Assembly (NCBI RefSeq): GCF_003337235.1
Contig: NZ_QPJC01000001.1
Coordinates: 124,001 to 188,000, forward strand
Direction of reading: 5' to 3'
Source of the DNA: Halopolyspora algeriensis
GTDB lineage: Bacteria; Actinomycetota; Actinomycetes; Mycobacteriales; Pseudonocardiaceae
DNA: 64,000 nucleotides
The position numbers were made by a program, and so were the translations under genes. The notes under the pieces are model-generated. The model was not told where the DNA came from. It did not search any database and saw nothing but the letters and a program-made list of their open reading frames with translations. Shown here piece by piece: positions 1 to 14,158 of the stretch. Each line of letters opens with the position of its first letter. Position 1 is the stretch's first letter.

Positions 1-4868
<4,868 letters not shown>

Positions 4869-5062
4869 GATGCGTCCTTCCGGGACTCTGAACTGGCTAC
4901 AGCCGTTCCGGACGCCCCGACCGATCTCGATGACCGCTCAGCACCATCCGGTTAACACGACTGTCAAGGGTGCAATGGCGCCCACGATCCCTGACCCCCG
5001 TGATTCACATGAACCATCCACACGAATCCAGGAGATACGGAAAGAGGGCAGCGCAAAGTGAC

Positions 5063-5091
5063 AGTCTAGCCGGTACGACACCAGCTGTCGA
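5063..5091 (-). promoter_or_regulatory. rpoBC promoter (TCGACA-N17-TAGACT)
   Basis: On the minus strand TCGACA (5091-5086) and TAGACT (5068-5063) are separated by exactly 17 bp, a good housekeeping-sigma promoter. It predicts a start near 5056 and a leader of about 190 nt before the rpoB TTG. A TTTGCGCTGCC stretch just downstream resembles sequence I recall near other actinobacterial rpoB promoters; that comparison is from memory. Confidence 0.65.
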
Positions 5092-5523
5092 GAGGGGGGT
5101 CACTGCAAGCTGCCCTGTCCCGCGTCGAGCCCCAGCGTGACCCGACCGGCGCCCACAGTCAAGAGATCATCTGCTCATCACTCCGGTGGCGCAGACCACA
5201 ATCACGCATCGTCGACGTACCGGCCGCGGCGAACGGCCCCGAGGAGCAGCGGAATGACGTCTCGCAAGGACCCGAAGTCGTCTTCGCGATGAAGCGTTTT
5301 CGCAATACGGAACACCACGAAGCTCCTCCGGCGCTTCCCACCGTAGCACCGGCCGGCGCGCTCCGGTGCTGAGGGCGAAACACCCCGAGTCGGACGGGGC
5401 TCGCTCGACCGGCGGGCCCACCTCATACGATCGGACTACTTCCCGTCGACAAATGTCGGTACTGTGATGCCGCCCACCGGCGATAAAGATCACTTTCGCG
5501 CAACCGCGACACGGGAGAACAGG
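5092..5523. other. Intergenic region between rpoB promoter and CHAT gene
   Basis: About 430 bp without a convincing gene. Short ORFs on both strands lack ribosome sites. A TACTGT at 5460-5465 is a possible -10 for the downstream CHAT gene. It would place transcription near 5472, which argues against the ATG at 5464 and for the ATG at 5524. Confidence 0.4.
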
Positions 5524-8500
5524 ATGGATGACGACGTGAGCCGCCGAAACCGGACGTTTCGACGGTCGCCACGTTCGGCGGAGGATCCGCCACGGGAGCA
5601 CTCGGACCATTCCTGGTTCACGCGCCCGGAGGGAAGCGGGCGGACAGCAGACCACCAGGCACCCGGTCGGGAGACGACCGAGGGCCGAGCCACGGGCACG
5701 GGGCCGGCCGGGACACCCGCTCAGGCTTCTCCGGGATCCCGGGAAAGTCCTCAGCAGCGCTATGCCCGCGCCCTGTCGGCGCTGGGTGAGATGGTGACCA
5801 CCCGCGACTTCACGTCCCTGCCGTGGGTCACCCAGGTACTGCGTGCCACCGCAGGTGCACTGCACGAGCAGGACCCGTCACTGCCGAGTGTGCTCAACAA
5901 TCTCGGCAGTGCCTCTCAGCTCGCATACATCTCCAGCGGCGACACTGCCGACCTGGAAGACGCTGTGGGCTACTACCGCGCTGCCGCCTCCGGTGCCCAG
6001 GACGACGATTCCGACCTCGTGCTCTACCTGTGCAATCTCTCGCTCGCCCTGGCCGACCAGGCGGGGTTGACGGGCCGCACGGAGCATGTCTCCGAGGCGC
6101 TTCGTGCCGCTCGGAGCGCGGTCGATCGTGTGAGCAGTGACGACCGGCGTCGAGTGACGGCACTGATCCGCCTGGCCAACGCGTTGAAGCTGTGTGCCCG
6201 GCTCGCCGAGGACACCGACTCCGACGACGAATCCGTGGAGGTCTTCCGGGAAGCCGCACGGGGAGCCCTGAACGGCGAACACGCCCGGGAGCACCGCTCC
6301 GAGGCTCCGGAACTGCTCATCAACCTCGGTTCCGCTCTGCTGCGGCGCCATGAGCGTGTCGCCGCATCCGAGGACCTGGACGAGGGCATCACCCACCTGC
6401 ACAACGGCATCGGCATCCTTCCGGGAGGAGAGCAGCGCCACACCGCCCTCGTGCACCTCGCCGAAGCATTGCGGCTGCGCTATCGCCAGCGCGGCGACCT
6501 GGGCGACCTGCAGTCGTCGATCAACGAGCTGCTCGGCGTCGTCGACGACCTCGGTGATGGCCACAAGCTTCTCGGCAAGTTGCTCTGGGTCCTCGCCTCC
6601 GCGGCCACGGAGTACGTCGACAGCACGGGAGAACCGGGCAACCTGCATCAGACGCTGCGGGTCATCGGCCTCGCCGTCCGCGGTCTGCCTGCCGATGACC
6701 CTCACCGGGCGATGGCGCTGGCCGGTTACGGCTCGCTCGCCCGCAGGCACTACCTGCACGGTGCGGCTCCTTCCGTGCTGGACACGGCAGTGTCCGCCGC
6801 GGAGGCCGCGGTGGAGGCCGCCGGCACACCCCCCAAGCGGTGTGCCGTGTTGAACTCGCTGGTGAGCAACCTGCTCACCCGTTACGAACACTCGGAGGAA
6901 CCCGCGGATCTGGAGCGCGCGCAAACCGCGGCCTCCGAAGCTCTGGAAACCGCACCGGACGGGAGCGTGCCCCAGCACACCGCCTGGTCCCAGCTCGGCA
7001 TCCTCGCCATGTACCGCTACCGGCGGCATCCCAGGACGGCCGAACTGGAAACGGCGGTCGAGATGTTCGACCGCGCACTGATCGCCATGCCCGACACCGC
7101 GCCGGAACGGGTCGCGGTGAGTACCCACCTCGGCCGCGCCCTGCAGACGCTGCACCGCAGAACCGGCAGGCGCAAGCTCTACCGTTGGGCCCGCAAGACA
7201 CTGACCGAGGCCGCGACCCTGCGTACCGGTCCCGCCGACCAGCGACTCCGCGCGGCGAACCTCTGTGGCCGCCTCGCCGCACAGGCCCGCCGGTGGTCGG
7301 AAGCGCTGGAGTCGTTCACCATGGCCGTCGAACTCCTTCCTCTGGTCACGCGGGGCAAGAGGGCCGTGGCCTCTCCCGCCACGCAGCGGCAATGGGCTTA
7401 CGTCACCGCCGACGCCGCCGCCTGTGCAGTGGAAGTGGGACAGCCGGAACGTGCGGTCGAACTGCTCGAACACGGCCGCCGAGCGCTGCTGTCGGAATTG
7501 CTCCCCGCCGGTGGGGAGCTCGGTGAATTGCATCGCAAGCAGCAGGGTCTGGCCACCGAGGCGGTCCGGCTACGTCGGTTGCTGGACCGACCCCCCGAGG
7601 ATCCCGAACTGGCCGCCGGCGACATCATCACCGAGGACGCGCGACGTCGCTGGCTCGCCGATGCCTGGGACGACCTGCTGCGGGAGGCCCGCAGCGAACA
7701 CATCCAGAACGATCACCTGCGGATCACCCCCTTCTCCGCACTGGCCTCCGCCGCCGACGAGGGCTCGGTCGTTCTGGTCAACCTGAGCCGGTACCGATCG
7801 GATGCTCTGATCGTCTTCGCAGGACGCGTGCTGCCCGTACCGCTGCCCGATGCGACGCCGGAATCGGCCACCGAGCAAGCCGAGGCTGCCGTGTCCGCCG
7901 CCCAGCAGACGCATGCGGACACGCAAGCAGCACCGGATCAGCAGGGACTGGTCGAGGCCATGGACTGGCTGTGGCACACCATCGCGCGCCCCGTGCTCGA
8001 CCGGATGGGCTACACGCGCACCCCCGGAGGGAACGAGAGGTGGCCGAGACTGTGGTGGTCGGTGACCGGCGCGCTGGCGTTTCTGCCCTTGCATGCGGCG
8101 ACGAGTACGAGCAACGCGTCCGTGCTCGACCGCGTGGTGTCGTCCTACACACCGGGGTTGAGCGTTCTCCTCCGCACGAAGCAGCGCACGCCAGGGACTT
8201 CATCGCGGGCGCTGGTGGTGGGAGCACCGACACCCGCCGACCCGTCTCCCGCGTCGTCGATGCAGGCTCACACCCTGGCGCAGTGCTGGCCGAGCGCCGA
8301 CGTACTGGCTCGGGAAGGCGGTACACCGGAGGACGTGCTCGACGTCCTCCCCGACTACCCGCTGGTACACATCTGCGAGCCGAGCATCGAGCGGCCGGCA
8401 CATCCCGCTGCGGGGCGCGTCCTGGATCGGGGCTCCCAGGGGCGGTCACTCGGGTTGATCGAGCTGGGGCAGACCCACCTGCCCGACGCCGAGTTCGCCT

Positions 8501-8787
8501 ACCTCGGAAGGTGCGGCAGCACGGCCGAGACTCCCTCGACTGCAGCAGTGCCCCTGGGTAGCGCACTCGGCTTCGCCGGCTTCGCGCATGTTGTCAGCTC
8601 GCTGTGGGCCGTCGACGGCGACAGCGCCGCGCGGATACACGCGGACGTCTGCGACGACCTCTCCGAGGAGGGGTACTTCGCCACCGAGCGTTCGGGATAC
8701 GCACTTCACGCGGCGGCCCGCCGGCTGCGCGAGGAATGTCCCGAGCAGCCGGCGTTGTGGGCCGCACACGCTCACGTCGGCCCGTGA
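5524..8787 (+). CDS. TPR-repeat protein with C-terminal CHAT domain, catalytic His apparently lost
   Basis: About 1087 aa. An upstream in-frame ATG (5464) lacks a ribosome site, whereas ATG 5524 has GGGAG 8 nt upstream. A disordered N-terminus (about 70 residues) is followed by a long array of TPR-like helices (about 100-660, with many ALxxLGxAL-type repeats) and a C-terminal caspase-like CHAT domain (about 750-1080). The Cys block is present as FAYLGRCGST, matching the family's LSACxT. The His block reads VHICEPS where family members have VHxxxHG, so the catalytic His is missing. The VVSSLWAVDGDSAA block is normal. CHAT proteins are usually proteases or scaffolds in signalling or defence; this one may be a pseudoenzyme. 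It is divergent from rpoB and convergent with the mce operon (16-bp gap). Confidence 0.85.
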   Translation: MDDDVSRRNRTFRRSPRSAEDPPREHSDHSWFTRPEGSGRTADHQAPGRETTEGRATGTGPAGTPAQASPGSRESPQQRYARALSALGEMVTTRDFTSLPWVTQVLRATAGALHEQDPSLPSVLNNLGSASQLAYISSGDTADLEDAVGYYRAAASGAQDDDSDLVLYLCNLSLALADQAGLTGRTEHVSEALRAARSAVDRVSSDDRRRVTALIRLANALKLCARLAEDTDSDDESVEVFREAARGALNGEHAREHRSEAPELLINLGSALLRRHERVAASEDLDEGITHLHNGIGILPGGEQRHTALVHLAEALRLRYRQRGDLGDLQSSINELLGVVDDLGDGHKLLGKLLWVLASAATEYVDSTGEPGNLHQTLRVIGLAVRGLPADDPHRAMALAGYGSLARRHYLHGAAPSVLDTAVSAAEAAVEAAGTPPKRCAVLNSLVSNLLTRYEHSEEPADLERAQTAASEALETAPDGSVPQHTAWSQLGILAMYRYRRHPRTAELETAVEMFDRALIAMPDTAPERVAVSTHLGRALQTLHRRTGRRKLYRWARKTLTEAATLRTGPADQRLRAANLCGRLAAQARRWSEALESFTMAVELLPLVTRGKRAVASPATQRQWAYVTADAAACAVEVGQPERAVELLEHGRRALLSELLPAGGELGELHRKQQGLATEAVRLRRLLDRPPEDPELAAGDIITEDARRRWLADAWDDLLREARSEHIQNDHLRITPFSALASAADEGSVVLVNLSRYRSDALIVFAGRVLPVPLPDATPESATEQAEAAVSAAQQTHADTQAAPDQQGLVEAMDWLWHTIARPVLDRMGYTRTPGGNERWPRLWWSVTGALAFLPLHAATSTSNASVLDRVVSSYTPGLSVLLRTKQRTPGTSSRALVVGAPTPADPSPASSMQAHTLAQCWPSADVLAREGGTPEDVLDVLPDYPLVHICEPSIERPAHPAAGRVLDRGSQGRSLGLIELGQTHLPDAEFAYLGRCGSTAETPSTAAVPLGSALGFAGFAHVVSSLWAVDGDSAARIHADVCDDLSEEGYFATERSGYALHAAARRLREECPEQPALWAAHAHVGP

Positions 8788-8802
8788 CGGCGGCATCAGC
8801 AA

Positions 8803-9825
8803 TCAGCGCGGAGTGAGCCGGCTGATCTTCCACTGGTCACCGTGCTTCTCCGCGAGGACGCTGAGCTGGGCCGGCCCGACATTGCTCTGGCCGTTGTCGT
8901 TGCGCGTGGCACGCTGATTGACGAACACCAGCACCTCGGCACGGTTCTCCTGGAGTCGGGTGACGCCGGCGGCCTGGACGGTCGTGGACACGACGAGCTT
9001 CTGCTTCGGAGCCTCCTTGCGCACCGTGGCGAACAACTTGTCGTATTTCTTGACCGCACCGTCGACGAGCAGATTCTTGGCGGCCTTCTCCGTCTTGGCG
9101 GTATCGGCGTAGTTGTACGAGAACAGCTTCTCCACCGCGGTGGAGATCTGCCCCTTGGCCTCGCTCGTGGCGGCGTGGTCCACGAGAGCCCGGTTCGTGG
9201 TGGCGCCACCGCTTCGCAACGAGTAGTAGGAGCCGGTCTGGAACCACACCGCCAGCCCGGCGAAAGCCACGGTCAGTACCAGCATCAGCGGTACCAGGAG
9301 GGTGGCGGGCCGGGACAGCCGCCGACCGGTCCTGCTTGCACCCGCACCGGTCGTGCTCTCCTCGGCAGTGCCGTCCTCCGCGGGAGCTTCCTGTGACGCG
9401 GTAGTCGGCTCCTGATGTGATTCGCCGGCGCTGTCCTCATCGCCGGCACCGTCACCCTCGCCGGCGCTGCCCTCCTCACCGGGACCATCCTCCTCATCGG
9501 AGGGGGACAGGTCGGGCTCCGGCTGCTCGGACTGCTCCGGCCCCTCGAGGCCCGGCTCTTCGCGTCCGGAGTCCACCCGCTCCGGCTGTCCGGAGTCGTC
9601 CGTTGCCGGAGCGGGCACGACGGAGCCCGGCTGTTCGGATTCCGCGTCCCCCGCCGAATCGGTCTCCGACGACGGAGTCTCCTGCGATTCGACCGGTTCC
9701 TGCTCGTCCGGCTTCGATGAATGTTGCTCGGTGTGTCGACGGAGCCCGGCCACGCGGGGCCGCCGAGCTCCGGATGACTTCTGCGACGGACCACGGCCCG
9801 AGCTGCTACGGCGGGAAGTGGACAT
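8803..9825 (-). CDS. Mce-associated membrane protein (long acidic N-terminus)
   Basis: 340 aa, last gene of the mce operon; ATG 9825 has GGAG upstream. Residues 1-165 are low-complexity and rich in Glu, Ser and Pro, so probably disordered and cytosolic. A single membrane span lies at about 173-195 (LLVPLMLVLTVAFAGLAVWF). Beyond it is a roughly 145-residue extracytoplasmic domain of the NTF2-like Mce-associated (Mas/Mam) type, with the family's closing pattern of a strand ending GDQWKISRL. Such proteins are thought to stabilise the Mce translocation complex (OrfI/OmamA-type). The acidic tail is longer than usual. Confidence 0.8.
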   Translation of the reverse strand: MSTSRRSSSGRGPSQKSSGARRPRVAGLRRHTEQHSSKPDEQEPVESQETPSSETDSAGDAESEQPGSVVPAPATDDSGQPERVDSGREEPGLEGPEQSEQPEPDLSPSDEEDGPGEEGSAGEGDGAGDEDSAGESHQEPTTASQEAPAEDGTAEESTTGAGASRTGRRLSRPATLLVPLMLVLTVAFAGLAVWFQTGSYYSLRSGGATTNRALVDHAATSEAKGQISTAVEKLFSYNYADTAKTEKAAKNLLVDGAVKKYDKLFATVRKEAPKQKLVVSTTVQAAGVTRLQENRAEVLVFVNQRATRNDNGQSNVGPAQLSVLAEKHGDQWKISRLTPR

Positions 9826-9900
9826 GGGGATTGACTCCTACAACAACGGTGGTATCGGGGAGCCGGTGTTCCGGGCTCTCGGGCGATCACGAAAGGTGCG

Positions 9901-10443
9901 TCACGGGGCTGCCGGACTGCCGGTCCCCACCGCGCCCAGCGAGCTCAGCTTCCATGTCCCGTCCACCCGGGTGAGCTCGGCCTTGTAGCGGCTGCGCTTG
10001 TCCGCCGGTTTCTCGCCCTTCTTCCGTACGGTCACCTTCACCACGGCGATCATGCGAGCCTTCCCGGCGCGGGTGTTGAGCTCGGTCAGCGCCGCATCGA
10101 GCACCCGTGCCGTCGTGCTCGTCTTCGCCTTCTTGATGCGTTCGGCATTCGCCTGACGACCACGCTTGACCTGCTCGTGCAGCGCCCCGGTGGAACTCCG
10201 CTCCCACCGGTCGAGTCCCTCTTTCAAATTCCGGTGGTCGAGCGTGTTGAAGTTGATGATCGCCTGACGACCATCCTGCAGGGCCTGCTCGCGGGCGACC
10301 GCCAGATCGATCGACTCGTCGCTTTCGGCCATCGCCCAGGACACCCCGGCGCTTCCGGCGGAGGCGGCGAGCAGGAGCGCGGCCACGAGCAGCGCCACGC
10401 GAGAGCGGCGCGCGCGGTTCCCGGTTGTGCTTGCGGTCGACAT
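9901..10443 (-). CDS. Mce-associated membrane protein, short form
   Basis: 180 aa, ATG 10443 with AGAAGGGG upstream. It has one N-terminal membrane anchor (about residues 15-38, VALLVAALLLAASAGSAGVSW) and an NTF2-like extracytoplasmic domain ending in DGTWKLSSLGAVG. It lies between mceF and the second Mce-associated gene, with 42 and 75 bp gaps. By family precedent it assists assembly of the Mce lipid transporter; it has no catalytic residues. Confidence 0.8.
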   Translation of the reverse strand: MSTASTTGNRARRSRVALLVAALLLAASAGSAGVSWAMAESDESIDLAVAREQALQDGRQAIINFNTLDHRNLKEGLDRWERSSTGALHEQVKRGRQANAERIKKAKTSTTARVLDAALTELNTRAGKARMIAVVKVTVRKKGEKPADKRSRYKAELTRVDGTWKLSSLGAVGTGSPAAP

Positions 10444-10485
10444 CGTTCCCCTTCTCGCTGGTGGCAGCGGCCAGTGTTGCGCCCC

Positions 10486-11586
10486 TCACCGACCAGGTGC
10501 GTTGCGTGCTCCGCGTACAGCGGTCGGGCTGTCCGGCGGCACCTTGCACTGTGCTTCGGTGTTCAGCGGCACCGGTGCCAGTTCGTTGCCCGCCCGCTTC
10601 TCGGTGCTCTCGTAATAACACGGCATCGGATCGAACGTGTTGACCACCAGACCGAAGTGGGCGGTCCCGTCACCGGGCGTGACAGTGTAGGCGCCTGCGG
10701 TCACGAGCGGGTAGGTCACCATCATCTGCTCGATCGCGTCGGTCTTGGTCGCCAGCATCTCCGAGGTCGAGGTCAGGTTCCTCACCAGGTTGGTCAGCTG
10801 GGGGCCGGTCTCCCGGAGCAGGCCACTGAGCTGCCGTGCTGTTGCCGGCGCCTGCTCGATCACCGCGCGCAGGTCTCCATCGGAGCGCTTGAGCTGTTCG
10901 GAAACCAGGCGCAGGTCTTCGCTGAACGACCTGATCGCCGAACCCTGCTCGTTCTGGGTGGCCAGCACGGTTTTGCCGTCTTCCAGCAGTTTCCGGGTCT
11001 GCGGCAGGTGCTGCTGTGCCTCGGCGACGAAGTCGCTGCTGGTGTCCAGGATCTTCTGCAGGTCCGGTCCGGTGCCCGCGAAACCCTTGCCGAGTTCGTC
11101 GACGACCGTCCGCAGGGCATCCTTGGGAACCGACTTGACCAAGGCGTCCAGGTTCGTGAGCAGGTCTTCCACCGGCAACGGTGTCTCGGTGGCCTGCTGC
11201 GGAATCACGGATTCGCCGTCGAGGTAAGGTCCGCCCGTGCTCTGCGGACGCAGATCCACGTACTGCTCACCCACGGCCGACCGCTGGGCGACCACGGCCT
11301 TGACGTTCTCCGGGATCGGGGGTGCGCTCGGCTCGATGTCCAGCGGCACCGCGACCCCGTTGTCGGTCAGGCGCAGGTTGCCCACCCGACCCACCGGCAC
11401 TCCCCGGTAAGTCACCTCGGCATTGGAGAAGATGCCTCCCGAATCGGCCAGTTGCATCGTCACCACGTAGCCGCGCGGGCCGAACAGACGATCCAAACCG
11501 GCGTAACGAGCTCCGGCATAGCTCACGCCGACCAGCGCGACCGCGACGAACGCGGCGATCTGGATGCGAACTTTGCGGCTGAGCAT
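10486..11586 (-). CDS. mceF: MceF-type MlaD-family protein
   Basis: 366 aa. An N-terminal signal anchor (about 8-28) is followed by the MlaD/Mce domain (about 40-120: GIFSNAEVTYRGVPVGRV and GEQYVDLRPQ) and a long helical segment (130-300) that in Mce proteins forms the periplasm-spanning needle. It forms a hetero-hexamer with MceA-E that shuttles lipids or sterols across the envelope. The start overlaps the mceE stop by one base (TGATG), which indicates translational coupling. Confidence 0.9.
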   Translation of the reverse strand: MLSRKVRIQIAAFVAVALVGVSYAGARYAGLDRLFGPRGYVVTMQLADSGGIFSNAEVTYRGVPVGRVGNLRLTDNGVAVPLDIEPSAPPIPENVKAVVAQRSAVGEQYVDLRPQSTGGPYLDGESVIPQQATETPLPVEDLLTNLDALVKSVPKDALRTVVDELGKGFAGTGPDLQKILDTSSDFVAEAQQHLPQTRKLLEDGKTVLATQNEQGSAIRSFSEDLRLVSEQLKRSDGDLRAVIEQAPATARQLSGLLRETGPQLTNLVRNLTSTSEMLATKTDAIEQMMVTYPLVTAGAYTVTPGDGTAHFGLVVNTFDPMPCYYESTEKRAGNELAPVPLNTEAQCKVPPDSPTAVRGARNAPGR

Positions 11587-12896
11587 CAGTCACCTCCCAG
11601 GAGGCTGTCCAGAATCCCGCCGGAAGAGCCCGAGTCCGGAGACGGCGCGGGTGGGGAATCCCCGGGCGAGGTGGCGGGTGGTTGCCCGTTGCCTGCTCCG
11701 CCGGACAGCAGCGGCAGCGGCAACGGCGGCTCCGAGGACCCCGCCGACTCCGGTGGGTGGACGATCGGCTGCCTGCTGCGCCCCAGGTTCTCGAGAACGC
11801 GGGTCAGGTTCAGGTCCGCGTCGACATACAGGTTCGTGTAGTCGCCCTTGACGCCCTGGACCGCGCCATCGGTGAAGGGGTAGGTGAGCAACAGCTCGAG
11901 GGACTTCGGCAGGTCCGACCCCGCGGCGGCGAGCTGGCGCAGCACCGGCTGCAGCGACTTCAGGTTCGCCACGAGGTCCTGCTTGGTCCGGTTGACCACA
12001 TCGGTGGCCACACCGGAGAGCTTGTCCAGCGATTCGAGCATCGTCACGAGCTGATCACGCTGCTCGTTGAGCACTCGCAGTCCCGGGCCGAGGTCGCGCA
12101 GGGCCACATCGATGTCGGCACGCTGCGCCTTCAGAGTGGCACTGAGCCGGTTCACGCTGTCGAGCGCCTTCGTGATCTCGTCCCGCTGTGCGTCCAGCTC
12201 GGACACGAGTTCATCCAAGTTGGACAGAAGGTTGCGCACATCGGCCTCGCGACCGTCCAGTGCTGCGTTGAGCTCGGAGGCGATGTTCTTGATCTGTGCG
12301 ATACCACCGCCGTTGAGCAACAGGGACAGCGCCCCCAGCACCTCTTCGACCTCGGGGCCACGCCCGGTGCGCTCGATACCGATCATCGCTCCGTCGGTCA
12401 ACGTGCCGACGGGCTTTTCCGACTTCGGTGGTGGAGCCAGCTCGACGTACTTCTCGCCGAGCAGACTCGACTGCTGAATCGACGCGGTCGCGTTGGCAGG
12501 CAGGTCGACATCGCCGTTGACGGAGAGAGTCACCTGCGCCTGCCACGACTTCGGGGTCAGCTCGATCGAGCTGACCCTGCCCACGGGGACATTGTCGACC
12601 CGAACTCCCGCGTTGGGCACGAGATCCACCACATCCCGGAAGCGCACCGTGACCTGATACGGATCGTTCCCGAGGTCGGCGCCACCCGGCAACGGCAGGC
12701 TGTGGACTCCCTTGAATTCGGTGATCCCGCAGCCACTGACCAGCGCCACCGTGGCCAGCACGGCGATCAGTGCCCGCGCCGGAGACAGCGCCCGATGCCG
12801 ACTTCGCCCGGTGGAACGCTCCTGCCGCGACGTATCGGGTTCCCGGGAAATCGACCGATTCCTCGCGAAGGCGTTCGTCCGCAGCGAGCCCATCAC
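11586..12896 (-). CDS. mceE: MceE-type lipoprotein, MlaD family
   Basis: 436 aa. The signal peptide is type II: after a basic N-terminus, a hydrophobic stretch ends in the lipobox LVSGC (about residues 55-59), so this is the lipoprotein member of the Mce hexamer (LprK-like). The Mce domain (about 75-170) contains VPNAGVRVDNVPVGRVSSIEL and LLGEKYVELAPP. A coiled-coil region follows, and the last 60 residues are rich in Pro, Gly and Ser. It overlaps mceD by 4 nt and mceF by 1 nt. An extra 30-residue arginine-rich segment precedes the signal sequence, so a later start is possible. Confidence 0.9.
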   Translation of the reverse strand: MMGSLRTNAFARNRSISREPDTSRQERSTGRSRHRALSPARALIAVLATVALVSGCGITEFKGVHSLPLPGGADLGNDPYQVTVRFRDVVDLVPNAGVRVDNVPVGRVSSIELTPKSWQAQVTLSVNGDVDLPANATASIQQSSLLGEKYVELAPPPKSEKPVGTLTDGAMIGIERTGRGPEVEEVLGALSLLLNGGGIAQIKNIASELNAALDGREADVRNLLSNLDELVSELDAQRDEITKALDSVNRLSATLKAQRADIDVALRDLGPGLRVLNEQRDQLVTMLESLDKLSGVATDVVNRTKQDLVANLKSLQPVLRQLAAAGSDLPKSLELLLTYPFTDGAVQGVKGDYTNLYVDADLNLTRVLENLGRSRQPIVHPPESAGSSEPPLPLPLLSGGAGNGQPPATSPGDSPPAPSPDSGSSGGILDSLLGGD

Positions 12897-14158
12897 CGGC
12901 CACCTCCTTCGGTGGATTGCTGCTGGGTTCCGAATACGGCATCACTGCTGCGCTGCACCGGCAGCGGCAGTTCCGGCAGTTTGCCCTGCTGGAGAGCGGA
13001 AATCGTCTCCGCCGGTGTCGGCAGCGGCACAGTGCCGTCGATGACCCCCTGAAGTTGCTTGCACAGGTCGGTCAAGCCCTGGGGCAGCTTGTCGAGCGCC
13101 GTTCCCGTTTCCGGTGCCGTCTGCTGCACGAGCTTGCACACCAGCACGATCGGTGGCTGATTGAGCTCGTTGATGTTGGCCCGCGTGTCCAGCGTGCCCG
13201 AGGCCGCGTTGTAGGTGTTCTGCAGGTTGCCCAGGGCGAGCGGAGCGTAGGTGAGTGTTTTGCGCAGCGCCGCCTGCTGCTCGACCAGCACCTGTGCCAC
13301 CGAGTTCAACTGCTCGACGTTGCTGTGCAGCTTTTCCCGGTTGTTCCGCACGAACGACTCGACCTTGCCCAGTGCCAGGGCCAGCTCGGACAGCGCCGCT
13401 CCCAGGTCCTGTCGCTCGGAGGCGAACAACTCCTGGATTTCGCGCATCTGGGTGTTGAACCGGCGGACCTGCTCGTCCTTGGACGCCAGCATCGAGGTGA
13501 ACTTCTGCAGCTTGTCGACCGTGGCGAACAGATCCTCACTGCTGCCGGACAACGTCGAACTCGCCTGTCCGAAGTTCTTCAGCATCTCGGACAGCAACTT
13601 GCCGTTGCCCTTGAGGTTCGCCGCACTCGTTTCGAGCAGCTTCGACAGGGCGCCGTCGCTGTTCGCGCCTTTCGGACCGAGCGCCACGTTGAGCTTGTTG
13701 AGATTGCTGAAGATCTCGTCGACCTCGACGGGTGTGACGGTGCGTTCGTTGCCGATCACCGCGCCGTCGTCCATCGTCGGCCCTCCCTCGTAGACGGGAG
13801 CGAGCTGGATGTAGCGGCCGCTGACGACGCTCGGCGAGACGGCCACGGCACCGGCATCGGCGGGAATCTTGACGTCACGCCGCACGGTCATCGCCACCCG
13901 CACCTTCTTCGGCTGCGGCTGGACCTTCTCGACCCGCCCGACGGGCACTCCCAGCACCCGTACTTCGCTGCCCTCGTAGACGCCCACAGCAGTATCGAAG
14001 TACGCCGTCAACCGGCGCTCGTTGGCACCGAAGAACAGCCACCATGCGGCCGCCGTCACGAGCAGTGTGAACGTGCAGGCGAGTGCCAGTGTCCGCGTGA
14101 ACGGAGGTTTTCCGAGGCGGGACGGACGCACCGCCCAAGCCGTTTTGATCGACCTCAT
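12893..14158 (-). CDS. mceD: MceD-type MlaD-family protein
   Basis: 421 aa. It has a membrane anchor at about 22-44 (LALACTFTLLVTAAAWWLFF), a Mce domain (about 48-130: VYEGSEVRVLGVPVGRVEKV, then VSGRYIQLAPVYEGGP) and a coiled-coil needle segment to about 330. The C-terminal portion carries paired cysteines (VCKLV, DLCKQL), as often seen in MceD. ATG 14158 overlaps the mceC stop (ATGA). It belongs to the same lipid-uptake complex as its neighbours. Confidence 0.9.
   Translation of the reverse strand: MRSIKTAWAVRPSRLGKPPFTRTLALACTFTLLVTAAAWWLFFGANERRLTAYFDTAVGVYEGSEVRVLGVPVGRVEKVQPQPKKVRVAMTVRRDVKIPADAGAVAVSPSVVSGRYIQLAPVYEGGPTMDDGAVIGNERTVTPVEVDEIFSNLNKLNVALGPKGANSDGALSKLLETSAANLKGNGKLLSEMLKNFGQASSTLSGSSEDLFATVDKLQKFTSMLASKDEQVRRFNTQMREIQELFASERQDLGAALSELALALGKVESFVRNNREKLHSNVEQLNSVAQVLVEQQAALRKTLTYAPLALGNLQNTYNAASGTLDTRANINELNQPPIVLVCKLVQQTAPETGTALDKLPQGLTDLCKQLQGVIDGTVPLPTPAETISALQQGKLPELPLPVQRSSDAVFGTQQQSTEGGGR

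Noticed and set aside
5878-7533. 551-codon frame antisense to the CHAT gene
   Set aside because: The composition (Gly/Gln/Arg-rich) is that of a shadow frame, and the plus-strand TPR/CHAT protein explains the region.
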